Assembly: GCA_916613615.1 (NCBI GenBank)
Contig: OU744721.1
Coordinates: 74,715,060 to 74,779,059, forward strand
Length of the DNA stretch: 64,000 bases
Reading direction: 5' to 3'
Source of the DNA: Steromphala cineraria
Taxonomy: Eukaryota > Mollusca > Gastropoda > Trochida > Trochidae
In this document: positions 11,462 to 23,379 of the stretch, piece by piece
Layout: the number at the start of each line of letters is the position of its first letter
Numbering within the stretch: position 1 is the stretch's first letter
Notes under the pieces: model-generated
Databases searched by the model: none
The model's input: only the letters and a program-made list of their open reading frames with translations
Told to the model about the DNA's origin: nothing
Position numbers and translations under genes: made by a program

Positions 11462-14400
11462 AGTACATTACTAAGAATTGCTGTTTTCCTAATTTGATTT
11501 GTTGCACTTAAACAGAGAACTAACATTACATCGTTCCTTGATGCCAAAGATCAATATTTTGAAAGGGTTCTTCCTTTCAATTGAAAGCAAAGGAGTAGAA
11601 ATAGCGTTCCTGTGAGTCTCTTAAGAGCGCACTTTTTGCGCCGCAGTACATGTAACTCCGGAGCAATTTGAAGATAATTGGAGAGAGGTTTGACTTTTCA
11701 ATTTATGACAAATACAATAGAATGAAGTCAATTGTTGCTTATTGAACTTTGAATCTTTGTAAAGCGATGAGGAAACTCTGTATTCTTTATTTTTCATTAT
11801 AAAACGAACTTTAAACGAACGACAAGGATTTGCACAACATAATTTGCTGAAGAATGAACCTTGTTTTTATAGCTTAGTTTTGAAGTAAATATGTACCCAC
11901 AGTTTCTTTGAAATGCTAAGAATGCCTTGAATTGAACATATCACAAATGTCATTTCTCACTTCCGTTAAAGAAGAATCACTTTTTTCTGTCTGAGAACTT
12001 TCCACAAACTAATTGAGCACTAGATCTGTGACCTTAAGCACTTTGCTACTGTCAACCACACAACAACTCTTAACATTCATGTTAAACATTTTTTGAACAT
12101 GTTTAGTTCATTAAGTATTCAATGACGTGTATTGAGAAAGATATATATAATGATTACCCTGAAAATATGAAGGACAAGAAAAGCGATCTTTTTTCTAATC
12201 AAATTTAATGACACCAGTTTTGGGATTTTCCAACAAAGAAACCATTTATCATTTCTGCATATCTATCAAATATTTTGTATTCAACAAGGCTCTGTGAAAT
12301 TATACATGTTATAAATATACATGGCATAATTGATTAAGAAAGATGGAATAATATGTTACACAACAGATATTTAATTAAAATTATGAAATTGCAAAATGAT
12401 AATCGTCAAAGCAATTTATCCTCCAAAGGCATGTGAAGATTAAAGGCACACAAGAATATCAATCAGCCACATAAACATGTACATAAGAAATTTAAACCAT
12501 CACAGTGTACACTGTAATATTTACAGCAGCAATGGTCGGAAATATTTACTCAGAGAGTTTCTAATGTCATATATATATTTTGAGAATTCAAACATTATAT
12601 AATATATCGTTCTTCATTACTAAGGCCTGCAACATCAGGAGCTGCAAAACAGTGCTAGGACATCATCATCATCTAACATTTCAACATACACATCAAGTAA
12701 TGACAAGTAGTAATAATTAGAATTTATTTTGTTTGCACATAAAATATTCACGATGTAGGATGATCAGTGCATGATGTAGAAATATACATAGCATAATCGA
12801 TAAACTAAGATCAAAGAATATGTTTCATCAATGTTTTAGATAAGGAAAATATATTCATTTGTTATATTTTCTAAATAATGACTAAAAGTGTACGAATTTC
12901 CCTAAAGTTTTTTTAGTAACCTTATACTTCAGCCACTTTTACCTTGATTGTACATCTATCTAAAGATAATGAAAGTATTACAACTTCAGACCTAACGTCG
13001 CCAAGCACAGAAAGGTATGAGGAAGCTGAGATAGGTAGGTTGTTGAGGTAGTGAACTCAAATTATAGATAAAGAATTATATTATATTATGATATTATTCA
13101 CATTCAAAGATAACAGTTACCGATTCATATGATAAATGGACCTCATACTATTACTACTAACTATTGATTCCATATGACAATTTACTTAATCTGCTCAGTT
13201 AATCTTACAAAATCAATGCTGATTTACCTGTTCTGTAAGTAGATGACAGTTAAGGAATGTAAGAAAATTATTTGAACAAATCATTAATCTTGTGCTCTTA
13301 CTGGATAATACTCGGCATGTTATTGGCTTTTTTTTTTTTATAAAAACCGACTTTAAAGTCCCTTACTAGGCAGTTCAATGACCCTTCAGCGAAGACACTC
13401 CACATTTGAAGTGGCTAACAAGATCGATAGCTTTGACTGCCACCCAGAAGATCTGAATGTGGTCAACAGTAACAAGCTTTATTTCTTAAGCCTGATCACT
13501 CAACATCGTAAATTCCTTCCGGATGTTCCTTGTTAATTTGAAATGTCTTGTCTTAATTTTCGGTGCTCCCTTGTTCATTTGAATGTAAATATTTGATAAA
13601 CAATCATCATTTTATCCACAACAAATATTGTATAGAAAAATGCATCCAAATAAGATAAGCATGTAAACGTTTGAATGAATGCGAACTGCTGGTCATCATA
13701 ATTCTTATAATCAAATAAGTTTTAACATTTAACTGGCAAGTCATTGCTCAGATTTCCATTTTCTGGAAACAGCAAATACAGAAGGATGTTATTCAAAATT
13801 GTGAAATTGCAAAGTTATATTCGTCAAAGAAAACACTCATAGTTTGGAATAGTAATTTAGCTCTATCATGATCTCCTGAATACAATCTAACTGAAACTAA
13901 AGATCTGGTGATAATAGTAAAAGACAATGCAGTAATGTACATTAAGATATTAATCATTCAACCACTATGATATTAAAAGGTATATGAGGAATCCGACGAG
14001 CAACCCTGCCGACAGCAACCTGCCGGCTATTTCTTATAGAAAACACAAACAAATGTTATTCAATGATATCAAATGTATTCACCAACAAATTTCAGGAAGG
14101 GTCAAGTCAACTCGATCGTGGTCAAGTCTCTAGGACTATAAAGTGAGTAGAGGTTTTGTGAATCACGAATTAATCAAGATGACTTGTCACGAGGTTAAGT
14201 GCTGTAATCCTACTTTTCAATTATGCATGCTATATGGTTTCGAAGCTATACACTCTACTTTAATTTTATACTATGGTTTACGTATACGTCACGATAATTG
14301 TAGATATGACACCCTCTAACTTAAACTAATCTGTAAACTTAATATCAATCTCTTTAATTTTCAAAAATGCAAAACTCCACTTTGAGTTCTCAAAATATCT

Positions 14401-16269
14401 AGCTTTGTAGATATTGGAAAAAGATAGGAGCGACATGCATCAATTATTCAATTACACACAAAGAACTGAACTAAGCACCCTCAAAATGTAATTCACATTA
14501 AGCACAAATGAACAGACCACAATAATAATTGAAGTATTCAATAGTAGTACTTGAAGGAGTATGATGTGTGGAAATGTCCAGATGTATGTAAACAGGCAAT
14601 TTCCAATCCTGATGCAATACCTTCAAAGTAACTACTATTTGCCCATCATTTGATACAGAACATTTGATGTATAAAAGCTTCACAAGAACACTGATACAAG
14701 ATAAATAATGTGAATCAGCTGCATGTTTTCAGACAACGAGAATTACTTGGCTCAAACAGGAATGTTTAATGGCGGCAATAAAGAATTTTGACGTCATAAG
14801 TATATAAATACATTAAACTCATTTCCTGCAGCTACCCTCAGTCGTCACTATATATCTGGTGATTGATCCTGAGAAACATAAGAATGCCCTTTCTTAAAAA
14901 TTGAATTGAGCGCACAACATATCCTAGATTGTTCTTACAGCCATTCCTCTATTTAATAAATTGACCAGTTATTTGTGTATACGAGTATGTGTAGCCCTAA
15001 TTGTATGCCCTGCCTCTCCATGTCATTGATTAATTTGTAGATCTGGTTGATGCAGATGGTAAGTTACACATAAGAGACATGGAGAGTTTGCAAATACAAA
15101 GGCTTTCATATGTAATAGATACATCGTGTTACGAACGAACAAAGGAAAGTTCAGATTACATAATTAAAATGAAATGTGTCAAGCTCTTCTCAGTACTATA
15201 TACTATACTATATAAGATATATTTACAACATCAACATAAAAATGTGAAACATTGTCTTCATTTTCTTATTTGGAAATTGGATAAAAGGAAACCGGATCTT
15301 AATCAGTCACAGATAAAATGGAGGAATAGATGGTATCAGGTTAATGTCCATTAGTTCGCAAAAATGAGGGGATATTTTTCATAAACTCTCTTTACTAGTT
15401 TTTATCCGAGGTGTTGGCTGAATCAATAGAAGGTTGGTCTGGGGTACACTAATAATTCAAACAGATCAAACAGACTGAATGAAAGGCTCAAAATTGGCAT
15501 AGTTTATTTTGTATTGAGATACAGCAATGGCCTTTTCTGATCTTAAATTAAATCAATGAAACAAATCATTATCTTAATGTCAGCATTGCACAATACATAA
15601 TCATTTTGTTTTTTCGGTGGGTTTTTTTTCAAATTCAAACGGATTATCTCAAATATCGACCTTAGAGTTACATATCTGATAAAAAATAGTATATTATTAA
15701 ATTTTCTATTAATCATTGTCAGCAAGAAAGTTCAAAATAACAATTTATGTATGTCTGTCTATGAGATAAACAAAATGTGTTCGAAATAATTATAGCTGCA
15801 ATTTTACATTAAAGTGAAATACGTAGCATGAGGCTCTATAAATTGGCAGTAGAGAGCAAATATAATTCCGTAATATGCAGCTGATTTTCAAAAGAACAAT
15901 TTACGTTTGAACTTTACTATTTCGCATTGATAGGGTATACTCATGATGCTCGAGCACAAATTCCATTGACCGACACTGATATAGTTTGACATGATTTAAG
16001 AATCTTGAATAATGTTACTTGCAGTAGGCATCAGACATTGCCGACAATATCCTTATGCACTAAATGGAGTGTTCCGTATTCGGTAATTAAGAATATGTTC
16101 TGTATATACTTGATTTCGGTTTGATGGCGTTTGCTTCATATATGCATTAGGAGTATTTGTAATCAGTATTTCGATTTATATCTTTATGATATTCTGACCT
16201 GTTCAACCTTTCAAGAGTGTCACACCATTATGCTACTGAATGGTAGACCTTGCCAAAAGGAATATGCAG
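11462..16269. other. AT-rich intergenic sequence with faint old duplications
   Basis: No gene is recognised. Two short phrases recur in diverged form: ATGAAATTGCAAAATGATAA near 12384 resembles GTGAAATTGCAAAGTTATAT near 13801, and AAATATACATGGCATAAT near 12313 resembles AAATATACATAGCATAAT near 12780. They suggest an old, decayed repeat. The 91-codon frame at 15079-15354 shows no known domain. Confidence 0.5.
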
Positions 16270-16609
16270 TGTTATGTTGTGATAACCGAGTCAGTATAAT
16301 TCAGAACCTCGACGACTGCTTGGCAGATATTGATGAATGGACCTCTGCTAACAAACTAAAATTAAACCAGGACAAAACAGAACTCATTCTGTTTGAACCC
16401 AAGAGCAACAATCATGTCAACTGTGATCTGGAACTCCATATTGGTGCTCACAACATCAACACCAAAAAGGAAGTGAAAAACATTGGTGTATACTTGGACA
16501 GGTTCCTCACAATGGAGAAGCAAGTAAACGCGGTGTCAAAATCATGTTTCTTCCAGCTTAGAAACATAGGCAGGGTCCGCAAATACATTGACGACAACAC
16601 CTGTAAAAA
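16270..16609 (+). pseudogene. CR1/L2 LINE reverse transcriptase, palm/thumb fragment
   Basis: The frame contains LDDCLADIDEWTSANKLKLN followed by QDKTELILF, then KEVKNIGVYLDRFLTMEKQV and the start of the post-RT region (SCFFQLRNIGRVRKYID). These are hallmark phrases of CR1/L2 RTs just after the catalytic YADD motif, which is absent here. The frame breaks where a foreign LINE piece begins at 16610. Confidence 0.8.
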
Positions 16610-16869
16610 TCAATGACAGTGGAACATACTGCAAACAGGTGTTCAGATTGACCAAAACGCTATTGGGACAGAGTGGGGAGGTGATCTTACCCAGTTGTGT
16701 TTCTGAAAATTCATTGGCTGACAGATTTAGCGACTTTTTCGTCACAAAAGTTTTGACAATTAGGGATAGTATTCCTTCCATATATGATGGAGCTACCAGT
16801 AGCTCTATGATGATCATATAGAAACATAGGCAGGATCCGCAAATACATTGACGACAACAACTGTAAAAA
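16561..16869 (+). repeat. 49-bp direct duplication flanking an inserted LINE piece
   Basis: 16561-16609 and 16821-16869 are the same 49 bp, with two mismatches by eye. Between them lies a 211-bp segment. The repeat is part of the RT frame (RNIGRVRKYIDDN), so the RT frame resumes after the second copy. It resembles a long target-site duplication or a template-switch scar. Confidence 0.8.
16610..16820 (+). pseudogene. Out-of-order CR1/L2 ORF2 fragment (region before the RT domain)
   Basis: The plus-strand frame reads KINDSGTYCKQVFRLTKTLL, GQSG, then SLADRFSDFFVTKVLTIRDS. This is the stretch that normally lies between the endonuclease and the RT in CR1/L2 ORF2 proteins. It is therefore upstream-type sequence placed inside the downstream part of the RT. 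Confidence 0.7.
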
Positions 16870-17350
16870 GCTGGTCCATTCTCTGGTCACGTCCCGACTG
16901 GACTATGGGAATGCTCTCCTCGCTGGACTGCCACGGACACTCATGCAGAGACTACAGAGAGTCCAAAATGCTTCTGCAAGACTCTTCACACGTACACCGA
17001 AGCAGGTGGATGTGACAGAAGCACGCAAGACTTTGCACTGCCCACCTGTACAACGATGATGCCAATACAAGATTTTAACCTACACCTACAAGGCATTGCA
17101 TGGTACTGCTCCTGAGTATGTGCAAGAACTCATAAAACCGTATAAACCAACTCGATCACACCGGTCAGAGTCTGCTTCTCTGCTCACTGTACCTAGAACG
17201 CGGACAGTCAGATACCGTGACAGATGCTTCTCCAGGACAGCGGGATCCTTATGGAACAGCCTACCAGTCAACATAAGAACATCAACATCATTTGAGAGCT
17301 TCAAGAAGAACATTGAGACCCATCTATACATATGTGAATATGTTCTGTAG
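16821..17350 (+). pseudogene. CR1/L2 LINE ORF2, C-terminal end
   Basis: This carries SRLDYGNALLAGLPRTLMQR, LQRVQNASARLFTRTPKQ, YKALHGTAPEYVQELIKPY and GSLWNSLPVNIRTSTSFESF, ending at TAG near 17348. All are standard landmarks of the CR1/L2 C-terminus. One in-frame TGA near 17059, in VQR-stop-CQYKIL, probably comes from CGA by CpG decay. The fragment is otherwise open, so it is only moderately old. Confidence 0.85.
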
Positions 17351-17434
17351 ACTCAGACATTGTGTGATTGTGAAGCACCTTAGAGTGATAATATATATAT
17401 CAAATAGGGCGCTATACAAATGCTGTATATTATT

Positions 17435-17493
17435 AGGTCTTCAAGACAAAGTCGTGAAGACCTATTGTTTTTATCCGATTTCTTATTATTATT
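17435..17493 (+). mobile_element. Outermost left arm of a Helentron-like element
   Basis: This is a left hairpin (AGGTCTTCAAGAC-AAA-GTCGTGAAGACCT) plus the CCGATTTC segment and three ATT units, then cut off by the next left end. It is inserted in the ATT-like tail of the LINE. By bracket counting its body should be 30762-31568. The subtype match is poor, because that body type normally has CAAGTTCTTCTT in its left arm. Confidence 0.65.
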
Positions 17494-17494
17494 A

Positions 17495-18671
17495 GGTCTT
17501 CAAGACAAAGTCTGGAAGACCTATTGTTTTTACACTTATTCTTCAAGGTTTTTTTTATTATTATTATTTGTACTTTTTTTGTGAACGAGCTGCAGCCCAA
17601 ACGGCTGCTCCAAATTTGTCCAAACTTGGCATGCTGATAGCCCTAACCCTGGAATCGACATGCGAAGCTTTTGGGCAAAATCGGTTCGTTCATTAAGGGT
17701 CCAGGTCGAATCCAAAATCGAAAATTTAACATTGAATTTTTTTTCAAAATGCACTTAGAGACTTGGATTTTTTTTTAAAAGAAGCGCAATGAAAAATAAT
17801 GAAAAAAAGGAAATCAGGATGAATTCGTAGGTCACGTGGTTTGGCCGCCATCTTGCTTTTAGTGCATTTTCGACCGTTTCAGACCCCACCCACCTTTGAC
17901 AATCTTCTCCTCTGAAGATACTTGCACTAGAGAGCTGAAATTCATACTGAATGTAGCTGAAGTATTGTAGATTTGAATTTAATGATTTAAAAGACCTAAC
18001 CTTAATACTTTTTGTGCTGTGACCTTTCAAAGTTGACCAAAATCTCAAAATCGCAAACTTCAAGGGCAGATAACTAAAAAACCAGACCTAAGAACTTAAT
18101 GATTTTTGCATGAGAGTTAGACATGAGCAAGATCTTCAAGATAAAAGAATAAAATCGCTCGCGAACAGTGACTTCCGGTCACGAGGAAGGGTCAAAGTAT
18201 GCATTTTGGAAAACGGGTGTTTTGGTGGGTATGTTTGAATACTCATTGCTAAGCAACGACACATGCTAATTGATTGTTCTATATATCATTAGAAAGCCAA
18301 AAGAACATACAATCTTGGACAAATCTCATTAAAATTAGATTTAACATTAACATTGAAATTCGGAGCATTTAATTGTGGTCAATCATACTTTCGTTTTGAA
18401 TGATTATGAGACATTTATGATTGAAAAACTGTAGTACATTGGCAATAAAACACTAGGCAATGTTTTCTCTATCATAAGGCAGCGACAACACTTCATAACC
18501 TGAGATGAATCATGTTTGCAGCCATGTGTAATTTTCTGTAAAGGCTTAAACGTTGAATATCAAGTGAAATATTCTAATTTAATAATGCATTAGTTACTGT
18601 TTACCTCGTAGACAAAAAGCGATGTGAAGGTCAAACAGTGTGTGAAGGTCAAACAGGAATCTTGAAGACCT
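17495..18671 (+). repeat. 1177-bp array unit 1 (type A)
   Basis: It carries the GCCGCCATCT and GAGCAAGATC variants. It differs from the others by CATGCTAATTG near 18264 (CATGATAATTG elsewhere). A typical unit holds left hairpin, T8(ATT)4, E-box at 17833-17838, YY1-like box at 17843-17855, ETS-like ACTTCCGGT at about 18171 and two AGGTCAAAC repeats before 18660. Confidence 0.85.
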
Positions 18672-19848
18672 GGTCTTCAAGACAAAGTCTGGAAGACCTA
18701 TTGTTTTTACACTTATTCTTCAAGGTTTTTTTTATTATTATTATTTGTACTTTTTTTGTGAACGAGCTGCAGCCCAAACGGCTGCTCCAAATTTGTCCAA
18801 ACTTGGCATGCTGATAGCCCTAACCCTGGAATCGACATGCGAAGCTTTTGGGCAAAATCGGTTCGTTCATTAAGGGTCCAGGTCGAATCCAAAATCGAAA
18901 ATTTAACATTGAATTTTTTTTCAAAATGCACTTAGAGACTTGGATTTTTTTTTAAAAGAAGCGCAATGAAAAATAATGAAAAAAAGGAAATCAGGATGAA
19001 TTCGTAGGTCACGTGGTTTGGCCGCAATCTTGCTTTTAGTGCATTTTCGACCGTTTCAGACCCCACCCACCTTTGACAATCTTCTCCTCTGAAGATACTT
19101 GCACTAGAGAGCTGAAATTCATACTGAATGTAGCTGAAGTATTGTAGATTTGAATTTAATGATTTAAAAGACCTAACCTTAATACTTTTTGTGCTGTGAC
19201 CTTTCAAAGTTGACCAAAATCTCAAAATCGCAAACTTCAAGGGCAGATAACTAAAAAACCAGACCTAAGAACTTAATGATTTTTGCATGAGAGTTAGACA
19301 TGAGCCAGATCTTCAAGATAAAAGAATAAAATCGCTCGCGAACAGTGACTTCCGGTCACGAGGAAGGGTCAAAGTATGCATTTTGGAAAACGGGTGTTTT
19401 GGTGGGTATGTTTGAATACTCATTGCTAAGCAACGACACATGATAATTGATTGTTCTATATATCATTAGAAAGCCAAAAGAACATACAATCTTGGACAAA
19501 TCTCATTAAAATTAGATTTAACATTAACATTGAAATTCGGAGCATTTAATTGTGGTCAATCATACTTTCGTTTTGAATGATTATGAGACATTTATGATTG
19601 AAAAACTGTAGTACATTGGCAATAAAACACTAGGCAATGTTTTCTCTATCATAAGGCAGCGACAACACTTCATAACCTGAGATGAATCATGTTTGCAGCC
19701 ATGTGTAATTTTCTGTAAAGGCTTAAACGTTGAATATCAAGTGAAATATTCTAATTTAATAATGCATTAGTTACTGTTTACCTCGTAGACAAAAAGCGAT
19801 GTGAAGGTCAAACAGTGTGTGAAGGTCAAACAGGAATCTTGAAGACCT
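18672..19848 (+). repeat. 1177-bp array unit 2 (type B variant)
   Basis: It has GCCGCAATCT near 19023 and GAGCCAGATC near 19303 instead of the type A forms. Both changes recur together only in unit 4. Confidence 0.85.
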
Positions 19849-21025
19849 GGTCTTCAAGACAAAGTCTGGAAGACCTATTGTTTTTACACTTATTCTTCAA
19901 GGTTTTTTTTATTATTATTATTTGTACTTTTTTTGTGAACGAGCTGCAGCCCAAACGGCTGCTCCAAATTTGTCCAAACTTGGCATGCTGATAGCCCTAA
20001 CCCTGGAATCGACATGCGAAGCTTTTGGGCAAAATCGGTTCGTTCATTAAGGGTCCAGGTCGAATCCAAAATCGAAAATTTAACATTGAATTTTTTTTCA
20101 AAATGCACTTAGAGACTTGGATTTTTTTTTAAAAGAAGCGCAATGAAAAATAATGAAAAAAAGGAAATCAGGATGAATTCGTAGGTCACGTGGTTTGGCC
20201 GCCATCTTGCTTTTAGTGCATTTTCGACCGTTTCAGACCCCACCCACCTTTGACAATCTTCTCCTCTGAAGATACTTGCACTAGAGAGCTGAAATTCATA
20301 CTGAATGTAGCTGAAGTATTGTAGATTTGAATTTAATGATTTAAAAGACCTAACCTTAATACTTTTTGTGCTGTGACCTTTCAAAGTTGACCAAAATCTC
20401 AAAATCGCAAACTTCAAGGGCAGATAACTAAAAAACCAGACCTAAGAACTTAATGATTTTTGCATGAGAGTTAGACATGAGCAAGATCTTCAAGATAAAA
20501 GAATAAAATCGCTCGCGAACAGTGACTTCCGGTCACGAGGAAGGGTCAAAGTATGCATTTTGGAAAACGGGTGTTTTGGTGGGTATGTTTGAATACTCAT
20601 TGCTAAGCAACGACACATGATAATTGATTGTTCTATATATCATTAGAAAGCCAAAAGAACATACAATCTTGGACAAATCTCATTAAAATTAGATTTAACA
20701 TTAACATTGAAATTCGGAGCATTTAATTGTGGTCAATCATACTTTCGTTTTGAATGATTATGAGACATTTATGATTGAAAAACTGTAGTACATTGGCAAT
20801 AAAACACTAGGCAATGTTTTCTCTATCATAAGGCAGCGACAACACTTCATAACCTGAGATGAATCATGTTTGCAGCCATGTGTAATTTTCTGTAAAGGCT
20901 TAAACGTTGAATATCAAGTGAAATATTCTAATTTAATAATGCATTAGTTACTGTTTACCTCGTAGACAAAAAGCGATGTGAAGGTCAAACAGTGTGTGAA
21001 GGTCAAACAGGAATCTTGAAGACCT
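19849..21025 (+). repeat. 1177-bp array unit 3 (type A)
   Basis: This has the type A variants (GCCGCCATCT, GAGCAAGATC). It shares CATGATAATTG with all later units. Confidence 0.85.
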
Positions 21026-22202
21026 GGTCTTCAAGACAAAGTCTGGAAGACCTATTGTTTTTACACTTATTCTTCAAGGTTTTTTTTATTATTATTATTT
21101 GTACTTTTTTTGTGAACGAGCTGCAGCCCAAACGGCTGCTCCAAATTTGTCCAAACTTGGCATGCTGATAGCCCTAACCCTGGAATCGACATGCGAAGCT
21201 TTTGGGCAAAATCGGTTCGTTCATTAAGGGTCCAGGTCGAATCCAAAATCGAAAATTTAACATTGAATTTTTTTTCAAAATGCACTTAGAGACTTGGATT
21301 TTTTTTTAAAAGAAGCGCAATGAAAAATAATGAAAAAAAGGAAATCAGGATGAATTCGTAGGTCACGTGGTTTGGCCGCAATCTTGCTTTTAGTGCATTT
21401 TCGACCGTTTCAGACCCCACCCACCTTTGACAATCTTCTCCTCTGAAGATACTTGCACTAGAGAGCTGAAATTCATACTGAATGTAGCTGAAGTATTGTA
21501 GATTTGAATTTAATGATTTAAAAGACCTAACCTTAATACTTTTTGTGCTGTGACCTTTCAAAGTTGACCAAAATCTCAAAATCGCAAACTTCAAGGGCAG
21601 ATAACTAAAAAACCAGACCTAAGAACTTAATGATTTTTGCATGAGAGTTAGACATGAGCCAGATCTTCAAGATAAAAGAATAAAATCGCTCGCGAACAGT
21701 GACTTCCGGTCACGAGGAAGGGTCAAAGTATGCATTTTGGAAAACGGGTGTTTTGGTGGGTATGTTTGAATACTCATTGCTAAGCAACGACACATGATAA
21801 TTGATTGTTCTATATATCATTAGAAAGCCAAAAGAACATACAATCTTGGACAAATCTCATTAAAATTAGATTTAACATTAACATTGAAATTCGGAGCATT
21901 TAATTGTGGTCAATCATACTTTCGTTTTGAATGATTATGAGACATTTATGATTGAAAAACTGTAGTACATTGGCAATAAAACACTAGGCAATGTTTTCTC
22001 TATCATAAGGCAGCGACAACACTTCATAACCTGAGATGAATCATGTTTGCAGCCATGTGTAATTTTCTGTAAAGGCTTAAACGTTGAATATCAAGTGAAA
22101 TATTCTAATTTAATAATGCATTAGTTACTGTTTACCTCGTAGACAAAAAGCGATGTGAAGGTCAAACAGTGTGTGAAGGTCAAACAGGAATCTTGAAGAC
22201 CT
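21026..22202 (+). repeat. 1177-bp array unit 4 (type B variant)
   Basis: It carries the same pair of changes as unit 2 (GCCGCAATCT, GAGCCAGATC), which implies units 1-2 and 3-4 were copied as a dimer. Confidence 0.85.
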
Positions 22203-23379
22203 GGTCTTCAAGACAAAGTCTGGAAGACCTATTGTTTTTACACTTATTCTTCAAGGTTTTTTTTATTATTATTATTTGTACTTTTTTTGTGAACGAGCTG
22301 CAGCCCAAACGGCTGCTCCAAATTTGTCCAAACTTGGCATGCTGATAGCCCTAACCCTGGAATCGACATGCGAAGCTTTTGGGCAAAATCGGTTCGTTCA
22401 TTAAGGGTCCAGGTCGAATCCAAAATCGAAAATTTAACATTGAATTTTTTTTCAAAATGCACTTAGAGACTTGGATTTTTTTTTAAAAGAAGCGCAATGA
22501 AAAATAATGAAAAAAAGGAAATCAGGATGAATTCGTAGGTCACGTGGTTTGGCCGCCATCTTGCTTTTAGTGCATTTTCGACCGTTTCAGACCCCACCCA
22601 CCTTTGACAATCTTCTCCTCTGAAGATACTTGCACTAGAGAGCTGAAATTCATACTGAATGTAGCTGAAGTATTGTAGATTTGAATTTAATGATTTAAAA
22701 GACCTAACCTTAATACTTTTTGTGCTGTGACCTTTCAAAGTTGACCAAAATCGCAAAATCGCAAACTTCAAGGGCAGATAACTAAAAAACCAGACCTAAG
22801 AACTTAATGATTTTTGCATGAGAGTTAGACATGAGCAAGATCTTCAAGATAAAAGAATAAAATCGCTCGCGAACAGTGACTTCCGGTCACGAGGAAGGGT
22901 CAAAGTATGCATTTTGGAAAACGGGTGTTTTGGTGGGTATGTTTGAATACTCATTGCTAAGCAACGACACATGATAATTGATTGTTCTATATATCATTAG
23001 AAAGCCAAAAGAACATACAATCTTGGACAAATCTCATTAAAATTAGATTTAACATTAACATTGAAATTCGGAGCATTTAATTGTGGTCAATCATACTTTC
23101 GTTTTGAATGATTATGAGACATTTATGATTGAAAAACTGTAGTACATTGGCAATAAAACACTAGGCAATGTTTTCTCTATCATAAGGCAGCGACAACACT
23201 TCATAACCTGAGATGAATCATGTTTGCAGCCATGTGTAATTTTCTGTAAAGGCTTAAACGTTGAATATCAAGTGAAATATTCTAATTTAATAATGCATTA
23301 GTTACTGTTTACCTCGTAGACAAAAAGCGATGTGAAGGTCAAACAGTGTGTGAAGGTCAAACAGGAATCTTGAAGACCT
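22203..23379 (+). repeat. 1177-bp array unit 5 (type A)
   Basis: Type A, with a private change AAAATCGCAAAATCGC near 22747 (AAAATCTCAAAATCGC in the other units checked). Confidence 0.85.

Larger units (their letters stand above)
16270..17434 (+). mobile_element. CR1/L2-like LINE, 5'-truncated and rearranged
   Basis: This is the end of ORF2 of a CR1/L2-type LINE followed by its 3' UTR. The 3' UTR includes GTGAAGCACCTTAGAG and GGGCGCTATACAAATG, which resemble the common 3' ends of L2/CR1 elements that finish in an ATT-type microsatellite. The tail (about 17425-17434, TATATTATT) is where the transposon cluster begins. The 5' limit is approximate, because the first LINE-like residues appear around 16270-16300. 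Confidence 0.8.

Noticed and set aside
15079..15354. 91-codon open frame
   Set aside because: No motif recognised, isolated, and of a length expected by chance in AT-rich DNA.
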